Assembly: GCF_001592125.1 (NCBI RefSeq)
Contig: NZ_BCWI01000002.1
Location: 1-64,000, forward strand
Reading direction: 5' to 3'
From: Microbacterium hominis NBRC 15708
GTDB lineage: Bacteria > Actinomycetota > Actinomycetes > Actinomycetales > Microbacteriaceae
Length of the DNA stretch: 64,000 bases
Under the pieces are notes generated by a model. That model searched no databases. It was not told the DNA's origin and saw nothing but the letters and a program-made list of their open reading frames with translations. Shown here piece by piece: positions 36,767 to 47,302 of the stretch; within the stretch, counting starts at the first letter, position 1; the number at the start of each line of letters is the position of its first letter. The translations under genes were made by a program, and so were the position numbers.

Positions 36767-38596
36767 TCAGACGAGCGACTGCTTCCAGGCGCTGTGCAGC
36801 TGGGCGAACTTGCCCGTGCCGGCGATCAGCTCCGCCGGGGTGTCGTCCTCGATGATGCGGCCGTGCTCCATCACGAGCACCCGGTCGGCGATCGACACGG
36901 TCGACAGCCGGTGGGCGATGATGATCGCGGTGCGATCGGCCAGCAGCGTCTGCAGCGCCGACTGGATCTGACGCTCGCTCGGGATGTCGAGCGACGCCGT
37001 GGCCTCGTCCAGGATGAGCACCGCGGGATCGGCGAGGAACGCGCGGGCGAAAGAGATCAGCTGACGCTGTCCGGCCGACACCCGGCCGCCGCGCTTGTTG
37101 ACGTCGGTGTCGTACCCGTCGGGCAGGCGCTCGATGAACGTGTCGGCGCCCACCGCGCGGGCCGCGGCCCGGATCTCCTCGAACGTCGCGTCGGGCTTGC
37201 CGAGCGCGATGTTGTCGGCGACGGTGCCGCTGAACAGGTACGCCTCCTGCGTCACCATCACGATCGCGCGACGGAGGTCCTTGGGATGCAGCGACCTCAG
37301 GTCGACGCCGTCGAGCGTGACCGCGCCATGCGACGGGTCGTAGAACCGCGACACGAGCTTCGCGAGCGTCGACTTGCCGGCGCCCGTCGTGCCGACCAGG
37401 GCGATCGTCTGCCCGGCGGGGATGTCGAGCGAGAAGTGCGGCAGGATCGTGCGGTCGTCCGCGTAGCCGAACACGACGTCGCGGAACTCCACGTGACCGG
37501 ACGCCTTCCAGAGGTCGACCGGACGCACGGGGTCGGGAACGGTCGGCTCCTCCTCCAGCACGCCCGACACCTTCTCCAGCGCGGCCGTGGCCGACTGGTA
37601 GGAGTTCAGGAACATGGCGACTTCCTGCAGCGGCGAGAAGAAGTTCCGCACGTACAGGACGGCGGCCAGCAGGGTGCCCACGAGCAGGGTCCCGTCGACC
37701 ACCCGCAGACCGCCCCAGAGGAGCACGCCCGCGACGGCGAAGGCCGAGACCGCCATCATCCCCGGCTCGAACGTGCCGAACAGCCGGAGCGAGCGCATGT
37801 TGACGTCGCGGTACTGTCCCGACAGGTCGCCGAACTCCTCGTCGTTGCGAGGCTCCTTGCGGAAGGCCTTCACGGCGCGGATGCCGGTCATCGTCTCGAC
37901 GAACTTGACGATCACCTTGGCGCTGACCACGCGCGACTCCCGGTATGCACGCTGCGAGTTGCGGTAGAACCAGCGCATCAGCAGGTACAGCGGGATGCCC
38001 GCGACGGCGAGGATGACGCCCGACTGCCAGTCCAGCAGCAGCAGCGCGATCAGCGTGAACGCGCCGTAGAGCACGCCCGAGACGAGCTCGTTGAGCCCGC
38101 CGTCGAGCAGCTCGCGGATGGAGTCGAGGTCGCTCGTCTGGCGCGAGATGATGCGGCCCGACGTGTACGACTCGTGGAACTCCAGGCTGAGCCGCTGGGT
38201 GTGCAGGAAGATGCGGGTGCGCAGGTCGAGCATGACCGCCTGCGTCAGCCGCGCGGCCACGACCGCGTACCAGCCGATGAGCGCCGCCCCGCCGATGCCG
38301 GCGAGGAGGTAGACGGCGACGATGACGATCGTCGGCATCCAGTCGGCATCCTGCATGGCCTGCGGCAGCGCCGTGTTCAGGCCGTACGCGATCAGCGCGG
38401 GGCCCGCGACGCGCAGCGCCGTGGAGACGACGAGCACGGCCAGCGCCAGCACGAGCTGCCACCGCAGCGGGTCGACGAGCGAGCCCAGCAGGCGCAGCGA
38501 GCGCTGGCGGATCGAGCGCGACTCGGCGCGCGTGTAGTCCGAGCGGTCTTCACCGGTGGTGCCGGCGACGGACGCCGTGCCTCCCGTTGAGCTCAT
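36767..38596 (-). CDS. Heterodimeric ABC exporter, subunit with canonical Walker B
   Basis: 609 residues: six-TM exporter domain (about 30-330, [31 protein letters not shown] …) plus ATPase. Walker [10 protein letters not shown], Walker [14 protein letters not shown] with the catalytic Glu and H-loop IIAHRLSTV are intact, but the signature reads VSAGQ instead of LSGGQ. It is therefore the TM288/LmrD-like half whose signature forms the degenerate site. The ATG overlaps the stop of the partner gene. Substrate unknown: drug, lipid or peptide. Confidence 0.88.
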   Translation of the reverse strand: MSSTGGTASVAGTTGEDRSDYTRAESRSIRQRSLRLLGSLVDPLRWQLVLALAVLVVSTALRVAGPALIAYGLNTALPQAMQDADWMPTIVIVAVYLLAGIGGAALIGWYAVVAARLTQAVMLDLRTRIFLHTQRLSLEFHESYTSGRIISRQTSDLDSIRELLDGGLNELVSGVLYGAFTLIALLLLDWQSGVILAVAGIPLYLLMRWFYRNSQRAYRESRVVSAKVIVKFVETMTGIRAVKAFRKEPRNDEEFGDLSGQYRDVNMRSLRLFGTFEPGMMAVSAFAVAGVLLWGGLRVVDGTLLVGTLLAAVLYVRNFFSPLQEVAMFLNSYQSATAALEKVSGVLEEEPTVPDPVRPVDLWKASGHVEFRDVVFGYADDRTILPHFSLDIPAGQTIALVGTTGAGKSTLAKLVSRFYDPSHGAVTLDGVDLRSLHPKDLRRAIVMVTQEAYLFSGTVADNIALGKPDATFEEIRAAARAVGADTFIERLPDGYDTDVNKRGGRVSAGQRQLISFARAFLADPAVLILDEATASLDIPSERQIQSALQTLLADRTAIIIAHRLSTVSIADRVLVMEHGRIIEDDTPAELIAGTGKFAQLHSAWKQSLV

Positions 38597-40446
38597 CGGT
38601 TCACCTCCGTCTCCCGCAGGCGGGTGTTCTGTTCCTCGGCGTCTTCCAGACTCGAGATGACGTGCCGGTAGTGCTCGCTCGTGCGCAGCAACTCGGCGTG
38701 GGTGCCGACGGCCGTGATGCGGCCCTCCTCCAGGAGCGCGACCCGATCGGCGAGCATCACGGTCGACGGCCGGTGGGCGATGACGAGCGTCGTGGTGTCG
38801 GCCATGACCTCGCGGAGGGCGTCCTCGACGAGCGCCTCGGTGTCGACGTCGAGCGCCGACAGGGGGTCGTCGAGCACCAGCACGGCCGGGCGGGCCGCGA
38901 TGGCCCGGGCGAGCGCGAGCCGCTGGCGCTGTCCACCGGACAGCGACAGCCCCTCCTCGCCGATGATCGTGTCGACCCCGTCGGGCAGGTCCTCGACGAA
39001 GCCGGCCTGCGCGACGGCGAGCGCTTCGCGCAGCACCGCCTCGGCCTCGGGGCTTCCCGCGGCCAGGTCCTCGCGGCCGAGCAGCACGTTCTCGCGCACC
39101 GTCTGCGAGAAGAGCGTCGAGTCCTCGAACGCCATCCCCACATGCGTGCGCAGCTCCGTGAGGGTGAGGTCGCGGACGTCCACGCCGTCGACCGTCACGC
39201 GTCCGCCGGTCACGTCGTACAGCCGGGCCGGCAGCGTCGTGAGCGTCGTCTTGCCCGAACCGGTGAGGCCGACGAGGGCCATGGTCTCCCCCGGCACGAG
39301 CGTCAGGTCGATGCCGTCGAGGAGGTCGCGCTCGCCGTCCCCGGCATCCTGGTAGCGGAAGTGGACCCCCTCGAACGCGAGCGCGCCGCGCGACGAGCCC
39401 AGCACGACGGGGGCCGCGGCGTCGGTGATCGTGTTCTCCTCGTCGAAGACCTCGAAGATGCGATCGCTCGCCGTGCGCGCGTCGAGCAGGAACGAGAAGA
39501 GGAAGCCGATCGACTCCATGGGCCAGCGGAGCACCGTCGCCATGGCGAAGAAGGCCACGAGCTCGGCGATCGACAGCTGGCCGAGCTGCTGCAGCACGAT
39601 GCCGACGCCGAGGCACAGGGCGAACGCGATCTCGGGCAGCAGCACCAGCCAGAACCAGATCCAGCCGACGGCGCGCGCCTTGCTCAGCTCGGTCTCGCGC
39701 AGCGTCTCGGCCTGCCGGGTGAACTTCTGCAGGGCGTGCTTCCCCCGCCCGAAGGCCTTCAGCACGCGGATGCCGTGCACGCTCTCCTCGACGCTGGTCG
39801 CGAGGTCGCCGGCCTGGTCCTGGCTCTGGCGCGCGAGGGTGCCGTACGTCTTCTCGAACCGGTAGCCGGCGTACCAGAGGGGTGCGCACACGATGAGGAA
39901 GGTGACGCCGAGCGCCCAGTGCCACCGGAAGAGCAGCGCCATGCCGACGAGGATGGTCAGCAGGTTGACGACCAGCAGCACGATGCCGAAGGCCATCCAG
40001 CGGCGCAGCATGCTGATGTCCTGCATCATGCGCGACAGCAGCTGGCCCGACTGCCACCGGTCGTGGAACGCGACCGGCAGGCGCTGCAGCCGCTCGTAGA
40101 AGCTCGTGCGCAGGTCGTACTCGACCTTGGTCGACGGCGCCAGCACGAACCAGCGCCGCAGCCACACCATGACGGCCTCGAGCAGGCCGAGCACGAGGAT
40201 GATCGCGGCGCCCCAGACGAGCTGGCTGCGGTCGCCGGCGCTGGAGGCACCGGCGGCGATCGGGCCCTGCACGAGCACTTCGAGCACGAGCGGGATCGAC
40301 AGGGCGAGCAGGCTCGCGACGAGGGCGCTGACGGCGCCCAGGATCAGGCGCGGCAGGACGGGTTTGGCGAAGGGGTACAGCCGGGCGAGGGCGCGGACGG
40401 TGGACAGGCGCTCGACGGGCTCGAGGTGCTCGGAGGAGGAGGTCAT
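38593..40446 (-). CDS. Heterodimeric ABC exporter, subunit with degenerate Walker B
   Basis: 617 residues with a six-TM exporter domain and ATPase. Walker A is GLTGSGKTT and the signature is a normal [14 protein letters not shown]. Walker B is [12 protein letters not shown], with Asp in place of the catalytic Glu, and the Q-loop region reads AFEDSTLF. These changes complement those in the partner, so one ATP site is consensus and the other degenerate, as in TM287/288, LmrCD and BmrCD. It is the first large gene of the transcript; a 31-codon ORF with a strong Shine-Dalgarno lies about 150 bp upstream. Confidence 0.9.
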   Translation of the reverse strand: MTSSSEHLEPVERLSTVRALARLYPFAKPVLPRLILGAVSALVASLLALSIPLVLEVLVQGPIAAGASSAGDRSQLVWGAAIILVLGLLEAVMVWLRRWFVLAPSTKVEYDLRTSFYERLQRLPVAFHDRWQSGQLLSRMMQDISMLRRWMAFGIVLLVVNLLTILVGMALLFRWHWALGVTFLIVCAPLWYAGYRFEKTYGTLARQSQDQAGDLATSVEESVHGIRVLKAFGRGKHALQKFTRQAETLRETELSKARAVGWIWFWLVLLPEIAFALCLGVGIVLQQLGQLSIAELVAFFAMATVLRWPMESIGFLFSFLLDARTASDRIFEVFDEENTITDAAAPVVLGSSRGALAFEGVHFRYQDAGDGERDLLDGIDLTLVPGETMALVGLTGSGKTTLTTLPARLYDVTGGRVTVDGVDVRDLTLTELRTHVGMAFEDSTLFSQTVRENVLLGREDLAAGSPEAEAVLREALAVAQAGFVEDLPDGVDTIIGEEGLSLSGGQRQRLALARAIAARPAVLVLDDPLSALDVDTEALVEDALREVMADTTTLVIAHRPSTVMLADRVALLEEGRITAVGTHAELLRTSEHYRHVISSLEDAEEQNTRLRETEVNR

Positions 40447-40594
40447 GATCCTTGCGAAGGGGTGGAGCGGATGCCGAGGTCACGGGTCGGCGATGAGTGA
40501 CGGAGGGCGCACAGCGGCGCGGCAGGACGAGACGGGGCCCTGTCGGAGAGAACGCGCGGCGGGACGATGCCGCCGAAGGAGGAGGCGCGGCGCG

Positions 40595-40690
40595 TTATCC
40601 CCGGCCGACTCCGGCGGCCTCGAACGCGCGCGGGGCGACGGCCGAGGGACGGAGGAAGGCGGGCTTCGTGGTGACGATGGCCGTGGACAT
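40595..40690 (-). CDS. 31-residue small ORF upstream of the ABC exporter
   Basis: ATG 40690 to TAA 40595, encoding MSTAIVTTKPAFLRPS … FEAAGVGRG (31 aa). Evidence for reality: a strong Shine-Dalgarno (GGAGGAAG) 5 bp upstream, a plausible promoter (TTGCGG-18-TAGGCT) about 70 bp upstream, and an almost uniform G/C third position. It contains no Cys and no TM segment. It could be a leader peptide controlling exporter translation, a regulatory micropeptide, or a secreted peptide exported by the ABC pair. I recognise no family. Confidence 0.65.
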   Translation of the reverse strand: MSTAIVTTKPAFLRPSAVAPRAFEAAGVGRG

Positions 40691-40762
40691 GGCTTCCTCC
40701 AGGGAGTCGGTGAACGGGGACCGCGCGCCGCCCGTGCGGCGACAGGGGCGCGACAGCCCTCC

Positions 40763-40792
40763 AGCCTATGCCGACCTCTCGCCCCGCCGCAA
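40763..40792 (-). promoter_or_regulatory. Promoter of the small ORF and ABC exporter
   Basis: On the minus strand TTGCGG (40792-40787) and TAGGCT (40768-40763) are separated by 18 bp. The transcript would begin near 40756, giving a 65-nt leader before the small ORF. Confidence 0.55.
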
Positions 40793-40806
40793 GGGCGGTC
40801 TTCCGA

Positions 40807-41310
40807 TCAGGCCGCGGACTCGCGGGCGAGCAGGGCCCGCTTCACATCCAGGCCCCACGCGAAACCGCCGAGGGCGCCGCCGGTGCGCAGCACGCGGTGG
40901 CACGGCACGAACAGGGCGGGAGCGTTGCGGGCGCAGATGGATGCCGCGGCGCGCACGGCGCTCGGGCGGCCCAGAGCGGCCGCGAACTCCGCATAGGTGA
41001 GCGGGCTGCCCGGGGCGATGCGGCGCAGCGCCGCCCAGCCGTCGAGCTGCAGGGCGGTGCCGGTCTGAGCGACGGCCACCTCGTCGATGGCCGCGAGGTC
41101 GCCGTCGTAATAGGCGGCGACCGCGGCCGCGGCATCCGTCCGTCCCTCTCGCACGTCGCTCGGCGGCGAGGCCAGCCGGTGCAGCACGTCCGCCGGCTCG
41201 GCGGTCCACCCGCTGGCCAGTACGCGGCCGCGGTCGTCGGCGAGCAGCGTGAACGGGCCGTCCGGCGTGTCGACCGTCTGCAGGGTGGCGCTGTGGCGGG
41301 TGGCGGTCAT
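40807..41310 (-). CDS. ogt: Methylated-DNA--protein-cysteine S-methyltransferase
   Basis: 167 residues. This suicide repair protein takes O6-alkyl groups from guanine on the Cys of PCHRV ([12 protein letters not shown], about residue 137-148). The helix [28 protein letters not shown] includes the arginine finger region. It begins at ATG 41310, overlapping the Ada-AlkA stop by 4 bp (ATGA); the longer open frame upstream is not used. It forms an alkylation-repair operon with the upstream gene. Confidence 0.92.
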   Translation of the reverse strand: MTATRHSATLQTVDTPDGPFTLLADDRGRVLASGWTAEPADVLHRLASPPSDVREGRTDAAAAVAAYYDGDLAAIDEVAVAQTGTALQLDGWAALRRIAPGSPLTYAEFAAALGRPSAVRAAASICARNAPALFVPCHRVLRTGGALGGFAWGLDVKRALLARESAA

Positions 41311-42827
41311 GGGGTGCTCCGTTCGGGGGATGTGCGGGCCGGGCCGGGCGCGGCCGTGGGAACCGACGCCCGCCACAGGTGGGCGGTCAGGTAGCTGCGC
41401 CAGGGGGCGGCCCGCGCCGCCCAGGCCTCGTAGCCGCGGGGGTCGGAGGGGATGCCGACGGCTGCGGCGCCCGTGCGGACCGCGACGTCTCCCGGCAGCG
41501 TGATGTCGGGATCGCCGAGCACGCGCATGCGCACGTAGTCGGCGGTCCACGGCCCGATGCCGGGGCGGGCGAGCAGCGCCGCACGTTGCTCGGCGCCATC
41601 GTCACCGGTCGTGAGCTCGAGCGTGCCGTCGGCCAGCGCGGCCGCGGCCGCGGTCACCGCCCGGATGCGCGCCGCGGGGCCGCGCAGCACATCGGCGCCG
41701 TGCTCGGCGATGGCCGCCATCGTCGGGAACAGGCGGTCCATGCCGTCGTGCGCGTCGACGCGTTCTCCCAATGCCGCCGTGAGCGCGGTGAGCGCCGTGC
41801 GCGCCGCCGCGACCGAGATCTGCTGGCCGATCATGGCGCGGATGAGCATCTCGTGCGGGTCTGCGGCGCCCGGCACGCGGATGCCGGGGACGGCCTCGAC
41901 CAGCGGGGCGATGGCGTCATGGGCGGACAAGGCCGCATCGACCGCGAGCGGGTCGGCGTCGAGGTCGAACAGCCGACGCACGCGCGCGACGAGCACGGGC
42001 AGGTCGGCGAGGTGGGTGAGCCGGGCGCTGAGACGCACCCTCCCGGCGTCGTCGAGACGGATCGCGAACCAGACCGGACCGCCCGCCAGACGCAGTACGC
42101 GCGCGAACGAGTCGGCACCGGCCGTCTCGATGCCGTCGACGGCGCGCGCCCGCATCCAGGCGAAGAGGCCGGAGGCGTCGAGCGGGCCGCGATGCGGCAG
42201 CAGCAGATCGATCGTTCCGGCGGCGGGCACGCCGGCCGCCGCCGTGGGCCGGCGGGCGCGCAGGGCGCTCGGCGTCAGCCCGAAGACCTCCCGGACGGTG
42301 TCGTTGAACTGGCGCACGCTCGCGAATCCGGCCGAGAAGGCGACGTCCGCGGCGGCGAGATCCGTCGACACCAGGAGCAGGCGTGCCGTGTGGGCGCGCT
42401 GGGCGCGTGCGAGCGCGAGAGGGCCGGCGCCCAGCTCGGCCGTCAGCAGCCGGGTGAGATGGCGCGGCGAGTAGCCGAGCCGGCGCGCGAGCCCGGGCAC
42501 CCCCTCCCGTTCGACGATCCCCTCCGCGATCAGCCGCATCGCGCGGCCCGCGACGTCGCCGCGCAGGTCCCATTCGGGGGAGCCGGGCGCCGCTTCGGGC
42601 AGGCACCGCTTGCACGCCCGGTATCCGGCCTCGTGCGCCGCGGCGGAGGTCGGATAGAAGGTGACGTTCGCCGCCTTCGGCGTGCGCGCCGGGCAGCTCG
42701 GACGGCAGTAGATCCCGGTCGAGCGCACCGCCGTCACGAACTGGCCGTCGAAGCGCGCGTCCCGCGCGTCGATCGCGCGATAGCGTTCGTCGAACGTCAT
42801 CGCGGCGGAGGCGTCGACGGGGCTCAT
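41307..42827 (-). CDS. Ada-type regulator fused to AlkA DNA-3-methyladenine glycosylase
   Basis: 506 residues. The N-terminal Ada zinc domain ([22 protein letters not shown] … YRACKRC, Cys at about 39, 43, 73 and 76) senses methylphosphotriesters. An AraC-type HTH follows ([19 protein letters not shown], about 110-190), and then a C-terminal AlkA HhH-GPD domain with [13 protein letters not shown] and the catalytic Asp in TLPGDVAVR. It combines alkylation sensing, transcriptional activation and N-alkylbase excision in one chain. It overlaps the ogt start and likely activates its own promoter. Confidence 0.92.
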   Translation of the reverse strand: MSPVDASAAMTFDERYRAIDARDARFDGQFVTAVRSTGIYCRPSCPARTPKAANVTFYPTSAAAHEAGYRACKRCLPEAAPGSPEWDLRGDVAGRAMRLIAEGIVEREGVPGLARRLGYSPRHLTRLLTAELGAGPLALARAQRAHTARLLLVSTDLAAADVAFSAGFASVRQFNDTVREVFGLTPSALRARRPTAAAGVPAAGTIDLLLPHRGPLDASGLFAWMRARAVDGIETAGADSFARVLRLAGGPVWFAIRLDDAGRVRLSARLTHLADLPVLVARVRRLFDLDADPLAVDAALSAHDAIAPLVEAVPGIRVPGAADPHEMLIRAMIGQQISVAAARTALTALTAALGERVDAHDGMDRLFPTMAAIAEHGADVLRGPAARIRAVTAAAAALADGTLELTTGDDGAEQRAALLARPGIGPWTADYVRMRVLGDPDITLPGDVAVRTGAAAVGIPSDPRGYEAWAARAAPWRSYLTAHLWRASVPTAAPGPARTSPERSTP

Positions 42828-42922
42828 GCGACTAGCCTGACACGCCCCCGTACCCCCGGCTCGCGGAAATCGGACACGGCAGCGACGGCCGCGCCGGCCG
42901 CCCCGCCGCCGGGCGCGCGGGA

Positions 42923-44335
42923 TCAGGCCGGCGCGACGCCGGCACGGCCGCCGGCGGCGCGGGCCGCCTGGGCCCGCCGCAGCTCGAGGTCGGCTCCGAG
43001 CTCGGACGCGAAGACGGGATGGGCGCGGATGATCCGGGCGATGAGCTCGGCGGGCAGCACGAGCACCGTCGTGGATGCCGTGGCGACGGCGGTCACGAGA
43101 GCCGGCTCGCGCGTCACCGCGGCGGTTCCCACGAACTCGCCGTCGCGGAGGTCGCCGCAGGCGACCTCGCCGCGCGGCGTCGGAGCGGTCAGCCGCGCCG
43201 CGCCCTCGACGAGGTAGCTCACCGCGGACGGCACGACCCCCGCACGACCCAGGTACTCCCCCGGCGCGTACTGCTCCACCCGGCACGCACTGAGCGCCGC
43301 CTCGTGCAGCTCCGCATCGAGGTGGAGGGCGCGCGCGACGTCGTCGACCACCGTGCGGAGCCGGTTCTCGGTCGCGGCCGTATCGGGTGCGACCTTGTCG
43401 AGGGCGAGTCCATGTCGCCGTGCGGCGTACCACAGGCGTCCGAGAAAGGCCGCGACGGTCTCGTCCGACTGGCTCGGCGCGGCGACCGGGATCTCCACGG
43501 TGTAGGCGCCGGCGCCGCCGTACTGCACGCCGGAGGGGACCTCCGCCAGCCTCATCGGCAGATCGTCGGCGGTACTGCGCAGCAGCGCCGCCACCTCGTG
43601 CGGCGCATCGCCTGGCGCGAACACGACGGGGACGACGACGGTGAACGGCCCGGCCGGTCGACTCAGATTGCGAAAGGACGCCCCGGCGAGCGTCGCGTTG
43701 GGGATCACCTGGAGTCCCGAGCCGGTGTCGATGTGAAGAGCACGCCAGTTGACTTCGACCACCCGGCCCGCCGCCCCGCCGGTGTCGATCCAGTCGCCGA
43801 GCTTGAACGGCTGCTCGAACAGCACCAGCAGGCCCGAGACGATGCCCCCGGCGGCGTTCTGCAGGGCGAGGCCCACGATGATGGACGTGACGCCCAGGGT
43901 CGCGATCAAGCCCTCGATGTCGGCGTTCCAGACGACCTGGAAGAGGATCGCGAGTCCGACCACGACGAGCACGAGCCGCACGATCTCCACGAAGATCGTC
44001 GGCACGCGCTCCCGCCAGGTGCCTTCGCGCGCGGACGAGAAGAGGGCGACGTTGAGACCGCTCAGCAGGAGCAGGATCAGCAGGAAGCCGAGGAGCGTGC
44101 CGACGATCCTCACCCAGATGAGGTCCTGATCCGACCGTGTCGCGAACGCGAGCAGGGCGACGAGTGCCGCCACCGGGACGACCGCGTTGCGCAGGAGGAG
44201 CAACGGCCGCACGGCCGGGTTCCGACGCCGGCGGAGCACGCCGATGATCTCGGTGAGCGCCACGAGGACCAGCGGAACGCCGACGGCGAGCGCGGCGGCC
44301 CACCACACCCACCCCTCGGCGAGCACGGGGATCAT
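42923..44335 (-). CDS. MscS-family mechanosensitive channel with C-terminal cyclic-nucleotide-binding-like domain
   Basis: 470 residues. TM helices lie near 8-30, 45-65, 75-97, 112-135 and 140-160. The MscS pore and beta domain include [43 protein letters not shown] (about 150-195, shown in parts). A C-terminal cNMP-like roll follows ([15 protein letters not shown] … YLVEGAARL … [23 protein letters not shown], about 345-440). In the phosphate-binding cassette the GE is kept, but the usual Arg of PRxA appears replaced (EPALVTAVA), so ligand binding is doubtful. It is translationally coupled (ATGA) to the receptor/pseudo-cyclase gene upstream. Confidence 0.88.
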   Translation of the reverse strand: MIPVLAEGWVWWAAALAVGVPLVLVALTEIIGVLRRRRNPAVRPLLLLRNAVVPVAALVALLAFATRSDQDLIWVRIVGTLLGFLLILLLLSGLNVALFSSAREGTWRERVPTIFVEIVRLVLVVVGLAILFQVVWNADIEGLIATLGVTSIIVGLALQNAAGGIVSGLLVLFEQPFKLGDWIDTGGAAGRVVEVNWRALHIDTGSGLQVIPNATLAGASFRNLSRPAGPFTVVVPVVFAPGDAPHEVAALLRSTADDLPMRLAEVPSGVQYGGAGAYTVEIPVAAPSQSDETVAAFLGRLWYAARRHGLALDKVAPDTAATENRLRTVVDDVARALHLDAELHEAALSACRVEQYAPGEYLGRAGVVPSAVSYLVEGAARLTAPTPRGEVACGDLRDGEFVGTAAVTREPALVTAVATASTTVLVLPAELIARIIRAHPVFASELGADLELRRAQAARAAGGRAGVAPA

Positions 44336-46470
44336 TCCGTGACCCGCCAGACCGCGCTCGTACGCCCGGAGGCGTCCACGGCACCCACCTCGGTGAACTC
44401 CCAGAGGCCGTGCACCCGGTCGTGCACCGCGTCGCTGACGTACACACCCGGCGCATCCACGGCGCGTCGGACGCGGCTGGCGAGGTCGACGGCGTCGCCC
44501 CAGAGGTCGTAGGCGAGGCTCGAACGGGCGACGAGGCCGCTCGTCACCGCGCCGGTGTCGACACCGGCGCGAAGCTCCAGACGCGATCCGGTGCGCTCGT
44601 TGAACCGTCGGACGTGCGTGTGCATCTCGAGGGCGAACTCGACGGCCCGACGCGCGTTGTCCACGCGCGGGATCGTCAACCCGCAGCTGGCGAGGTAGCC
44701 GCCGCGAAGGGTGCGCACCGACTCCACGCCGACGCGCTCCGCCGCCTCCTCGAAGCCACGCATGAGTTCGTTGAGCGCGTGGGTCTCCTGCTGACCGTCG
44801 AGCGCGCGGGAGAAGTCGTCGACACCCATCAACTCCGCATACACGACGGCCACGTCCTCGTGCTGCTCCGCGATCGTCTGCTCGCCCTCGCGGTAGCGCG
44901 CCGCGAGACTGTCCGGCATGAGGGTGCGCAGGAGCCGCTCGTTCTCCTCGCGCTGGCGGTCGATGAGATCCTGCTTGATCTGCAGGCCCGCGGCCATCTC
45001 GTTGAAATCGCGCGACAGCTCGCCCATCTCGTCGGCCCCGCCGACCGCCACCCGCACACCGTAGTCGCCACCGGCCACGCGGCGAACCGCCTCCGCGAGC
45101 CGGCGCAGCGGCGCGGTGAACGCCTGCGAGAGCAGCAGCGACAGCACACTGATGAAGAGAGTCAGCCCCAGCACCGACAGCAGCAGCGTGCGGGTGAAGT
45201 CGGCGACCGGCGCGAACGCTTCGGACGTCTCCATCCGAGCCACCACGACCCAGTCGAGTCCTTCGATGTTCGCCGGCCCGTAGGCGGTGATGCTCTCCGC
45301 GCCGATGTACTGCCCCGCGATCATCGTTCCCGACTGCCCCGCCAGCGCGCGGCGCACGGGCTCCTGGTCCACGCTCTGCAGGATCGTCGAGTCGCCGACC
45401 TCGACGATGCGCTCGGCATCCGCGGCGGAGGTCCCGTTCTCGATCACCCCCTGGGCGTACGTCGTCGGCGAGGCGATCAGCTCTCGCGAGTTCGACCGCA
45501 TAAGGCCGTCCGTGCCGGCGAGGTACACCTCGCCGGTGTCGCCCAGACCCTGGGTCGTCCACTGCTGGTACCCGGTGGTGACGTCGTTGATCCACGACAC
45601 GGGGATCTGCAGGGCCATCGCCCCGGTGACACCGGACTCGTCGCCGATGGGAGAGACGACCCACATCGTCGCCGCGCCCTGCGCCGGGGCCCACGACTCG
45701 ATGTCCGTCGTCACGACGGTGTCGACCGAGTTGGTCGCCATCGCCTTCCGGTAGCCCTCGGCGAGTCTGCTGTCGCGGAACGGGCCCTCGTCGAGGCTCG
45801 TCCCGAGCGCGGGAGTGTTGTACGTGCTGAAGACCACGTCCGCGTCGAGGTTCATCACCAGCACATCCTGGTAGCCGACCGTCTCGACGAGATTCGCGAA
45901 GTAGCCCTGCGCGGATGCGTGCGCCGCGCTGTAGGCGCTGCCGTCGCCCGGATCCTTCAACTCGAGGGATGCCGAGGACCCGCCGCCCTGCCGCGTGTAC
46001 CAGTACTGCAGGTAGGCGCCCGCGGCACTGTCCGGGACGAACGCGGCATCCGTGTACTGCTCGCCCGTCCGCTTCTCCAGCCCCGGGAGGAAGGAGCCGC
46101 GGTAGTAGTCCTCCACGGCCGCGCGCTCCGCCGGCGTCACCGTCGCGGACGCCAGCGCCGCCCACCCCGCGTTCAGGGCGATCGACGCCTCGCGGGCACT
46201 GGAGTTGTCGGTCGCGAGCGACGCCTCTCGCTGGATCTCGCCGATCAGCGCGGAGACCTCACCGGCGCGCAGCTCGCGCGCGGCGGTCAGCTTGTCGATG
46301 ATCGCGTCCTGGAGGGAGTCGCGGCCACTGATGTAGCCGATCGTGCCGACCACGCCGGCCGAGACGATGCCCACCGCCAACAGCATGATCAGCAGACGCG
46401 ACTGCACGCTCAGCCGCCTGCGCGGGCGCCGTTCCCGATCTCCGACATGTCCCACGCTCGCACCCGACAT
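44332..46470 (-). CDS. Transmembrane receptor with HAMP and degenerate class III adenylate/guanylate cyclase domain
   Basis: 712 residues. TM1 ([21 protein letters not shown], about 26-46), an extracellular dCache-like sensor (about 50-420), TM2 ([20 protein letters not shown]), HAMP (about 450-500), a short coiled coil, then a cyclase fold (about 535-690). Against the canonical enzyme, FADIVGF reads YAELMGV (metal Asp to Glu), EKIKTIGDAY reads [10 protein letters not shown] (substrate Lys to Ser, second metal Asp to Gly), and NVASR reads DLASR (Asn to Asp). YDLWGD is retained. It is therefore probably catalytically dead or altered and serves as a signalling module. The start ATG 46470 has GGGAGGG 7 bp upstream. 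Confidence 0.88.
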   Translation of the reverse strand: MSGASVGHVGDRERRPRRRLSVQSRLLIMLLAVGIVSAGVVGTIGYISGRDSLQDAIIDKLTAARELRAGEVSALIGEIQREASLATDNSSAREASIALNAGWAALASATVTPAERAAVEDYYRGSFLPGLEKRTGEQYTDAAFVPDSAAGAYLQYWYTRQGGGSSASLELKDPGDGSAYSAAHASAQGYFANLVETVGYQDVLVMNLDADVVFSTYNTPALGTSLDEGPFRDSRLAEGYRKAMATNSVDTVVTTDIESWAPAQGAATMWVVSPIGDESGVTGAMALQIPVSWINDVTTGYQQWTTQGLGDTGEVYLAGTDGLMRSNSRELIASPTTYAQGVIENGTSAADAERIVEVGDSTILQSVDQEPVRRALAGQSGTMIAGQYIGAESITAYGPANIEGLDWVVVARMETSEAFAPVADFTRTLLLSVLGLTLFISVLSLLLSQAFTAPLRRLAEAVRRVAGGDYGVRVAVGGADEMGELSRDFNEMAAGLQIKQDLIDRQREENERLLRTLMPDSLAARYREGEQTIAEQHEDVAVVYAELMGVDDFSRALDGQQETHALNELMRGFEEAAERVGVESVRTLRGGYLASCGLTIPRVDNARRAVEFALEMHTHVRRFNERTGSRLELRAGVDTGAVTSGLVARSSLAYDLWGDAVDLASRVRRAVDAPGVYVSDAVHDRVHGLWEFTEVGAVDASGRTSAVWRVTE

Positions 46471-46555
46471 GCGCATTCCCTCCCCAAGTTCCCTCACTCT
46501 AGCGGCCGGCCACGGCGCCGCCGCGACGGCGCCGGCCACCGGCGAGACCGCGGCG

Positions 46556-47173
46556 TCACAAGCCGTCCGGTCGGGGCGAGAGCCACCGGGCACCGTACGC
46601 CCGAAGCGACTCCCGCCGCTGCGGGTCGATCAGGAACACATCCATCCCGCCGTCGTACGGCGCGAGCAGCCACGCGAGGTGCGGCATCGCGATCACGACA
46701 TGGGCGTCACCCGTCGCCGCGAGCTCGAGCAGCAGGTCCGCGCGGTCACGGCGCACAGCGGTGTCGGCCCAGAAGAAGCCGACCGTGTCGCCCGTCGTGG
46801 GATCGGGGGGCAGCCCCCGCCGCCAGGCCCGTCGCGCCGGCAGTGCCGCCGCGCTCCACCCGGCCGCCGCGTCGGGCGCGCCCCAGTCCTCGACGATCGC
46901 GACCAGGCCGGCGGAGGGCTCCCCGCGCAGGAGGTACGAGAGCACCTCCTGCTGCCGACGACGCACTTCCGCGCGATCGTCCTCGTCGGCCGCCGGCCGC
47001 GCGCCGTCCGGCAGGGTGTGGAAACGAATCCAGCGATCGGGATACGCGCGTCGGAGCGCATCCCCGGCGGGCTCGGCGTCTGCCCAGAGGTCACCCCACG
47101 TCGCGGTCAAGGACGACAGCTCGCTCGCGTCGTCGGCGCCGTCGAAGCTGCCCGTCGGTCTGTCGATGATCAT
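46556..47173 (-). CDS. DUF3885-like protein
   Basis: 205 residues, soluble and acidic. The C-terminal part LLAPYDGGMDVFLIDPQRRESLRAYGARWLS resembles the YDDRGMDxxxxxxxxLxxxYxxxxxWL ending of DUF3885 proteins. The middle includes HVVIAMPHLAWLL and GFFWADTAVRRDRADLLLELAA. Function unknown; DUF3885 proteins are often found near polymorphic-toxin immunity genes in other bacteria, but no toxin is seen here. ATG 47173 is chosen; in-frame upstream codons are Arg-rich and unlike the rest. Confidence 0.6.
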   Translation of the reverse strand: MIIDRPTGSFDGADDASELSSLTATWGDLWADAEPAGDALRRAYPDRWIRFHTLPDGARPAADEDDRAEVRRRQQEVLSYLLRGEPSAGLVAIVEDWGAPDAAAGWSAAALPARRAWRRGLPPDPTTGDTVGFFWADTAVRRDRADLLLELAATGDAHVVIAMPHLAWLLAPYDGGMDVFLIDPQRRESLRAYGARWLSPRPDGL

Positions 47174-47302
47174 CGCCCCGCCCCTCCTCGCCCGCCCGCA
47201 CACGCGTGCATGACGCGCACCCGACGCGCCGCGGGCCTCCATCCTGCCACCGGACGAGTCCGACGCGCCCGGCGCGTGCCGCCCCCGTCGCCCCGCGCGG
47301 GC

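Noticed and set aside
35543..38590. A 1015-codon open frame on + across the exporter and palindromes
   Set aside because: It is antisense to a clear ABC exporter gene and has Arg/Pro/Gly-rich composition without domains.
36767..40483. A single 1238-residue ABC protein
   Set aside because: The frame of the downstream subunit stays open through the upstream gene, but only the C-terminal 609 residues resemble a protein. The start at 38596 overlaps the partner's stop as ATGA.
42923..46165. A 1080-residue fusion of channel with upstream sequence
   Set aside because: The part before 44335 is an off-frame shadow of the receptor gene; the channel starts at an ATG overlapping the receptor stop.
44332..46470. 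Active adenylate cyclase annotation
   Set aside because: The metal Asp in the TIGD position is Gly, the substrate Lys is Ser and the NVASR Asn is Asp, so activity should not be assumed from the fold.
46556..47173. Immunity protein of a polymorphic toxin
   Set aside because: DUF3885-like proteins can occur in such loci, but there is no toxin, secretion marker or repeat of immunity genes here.
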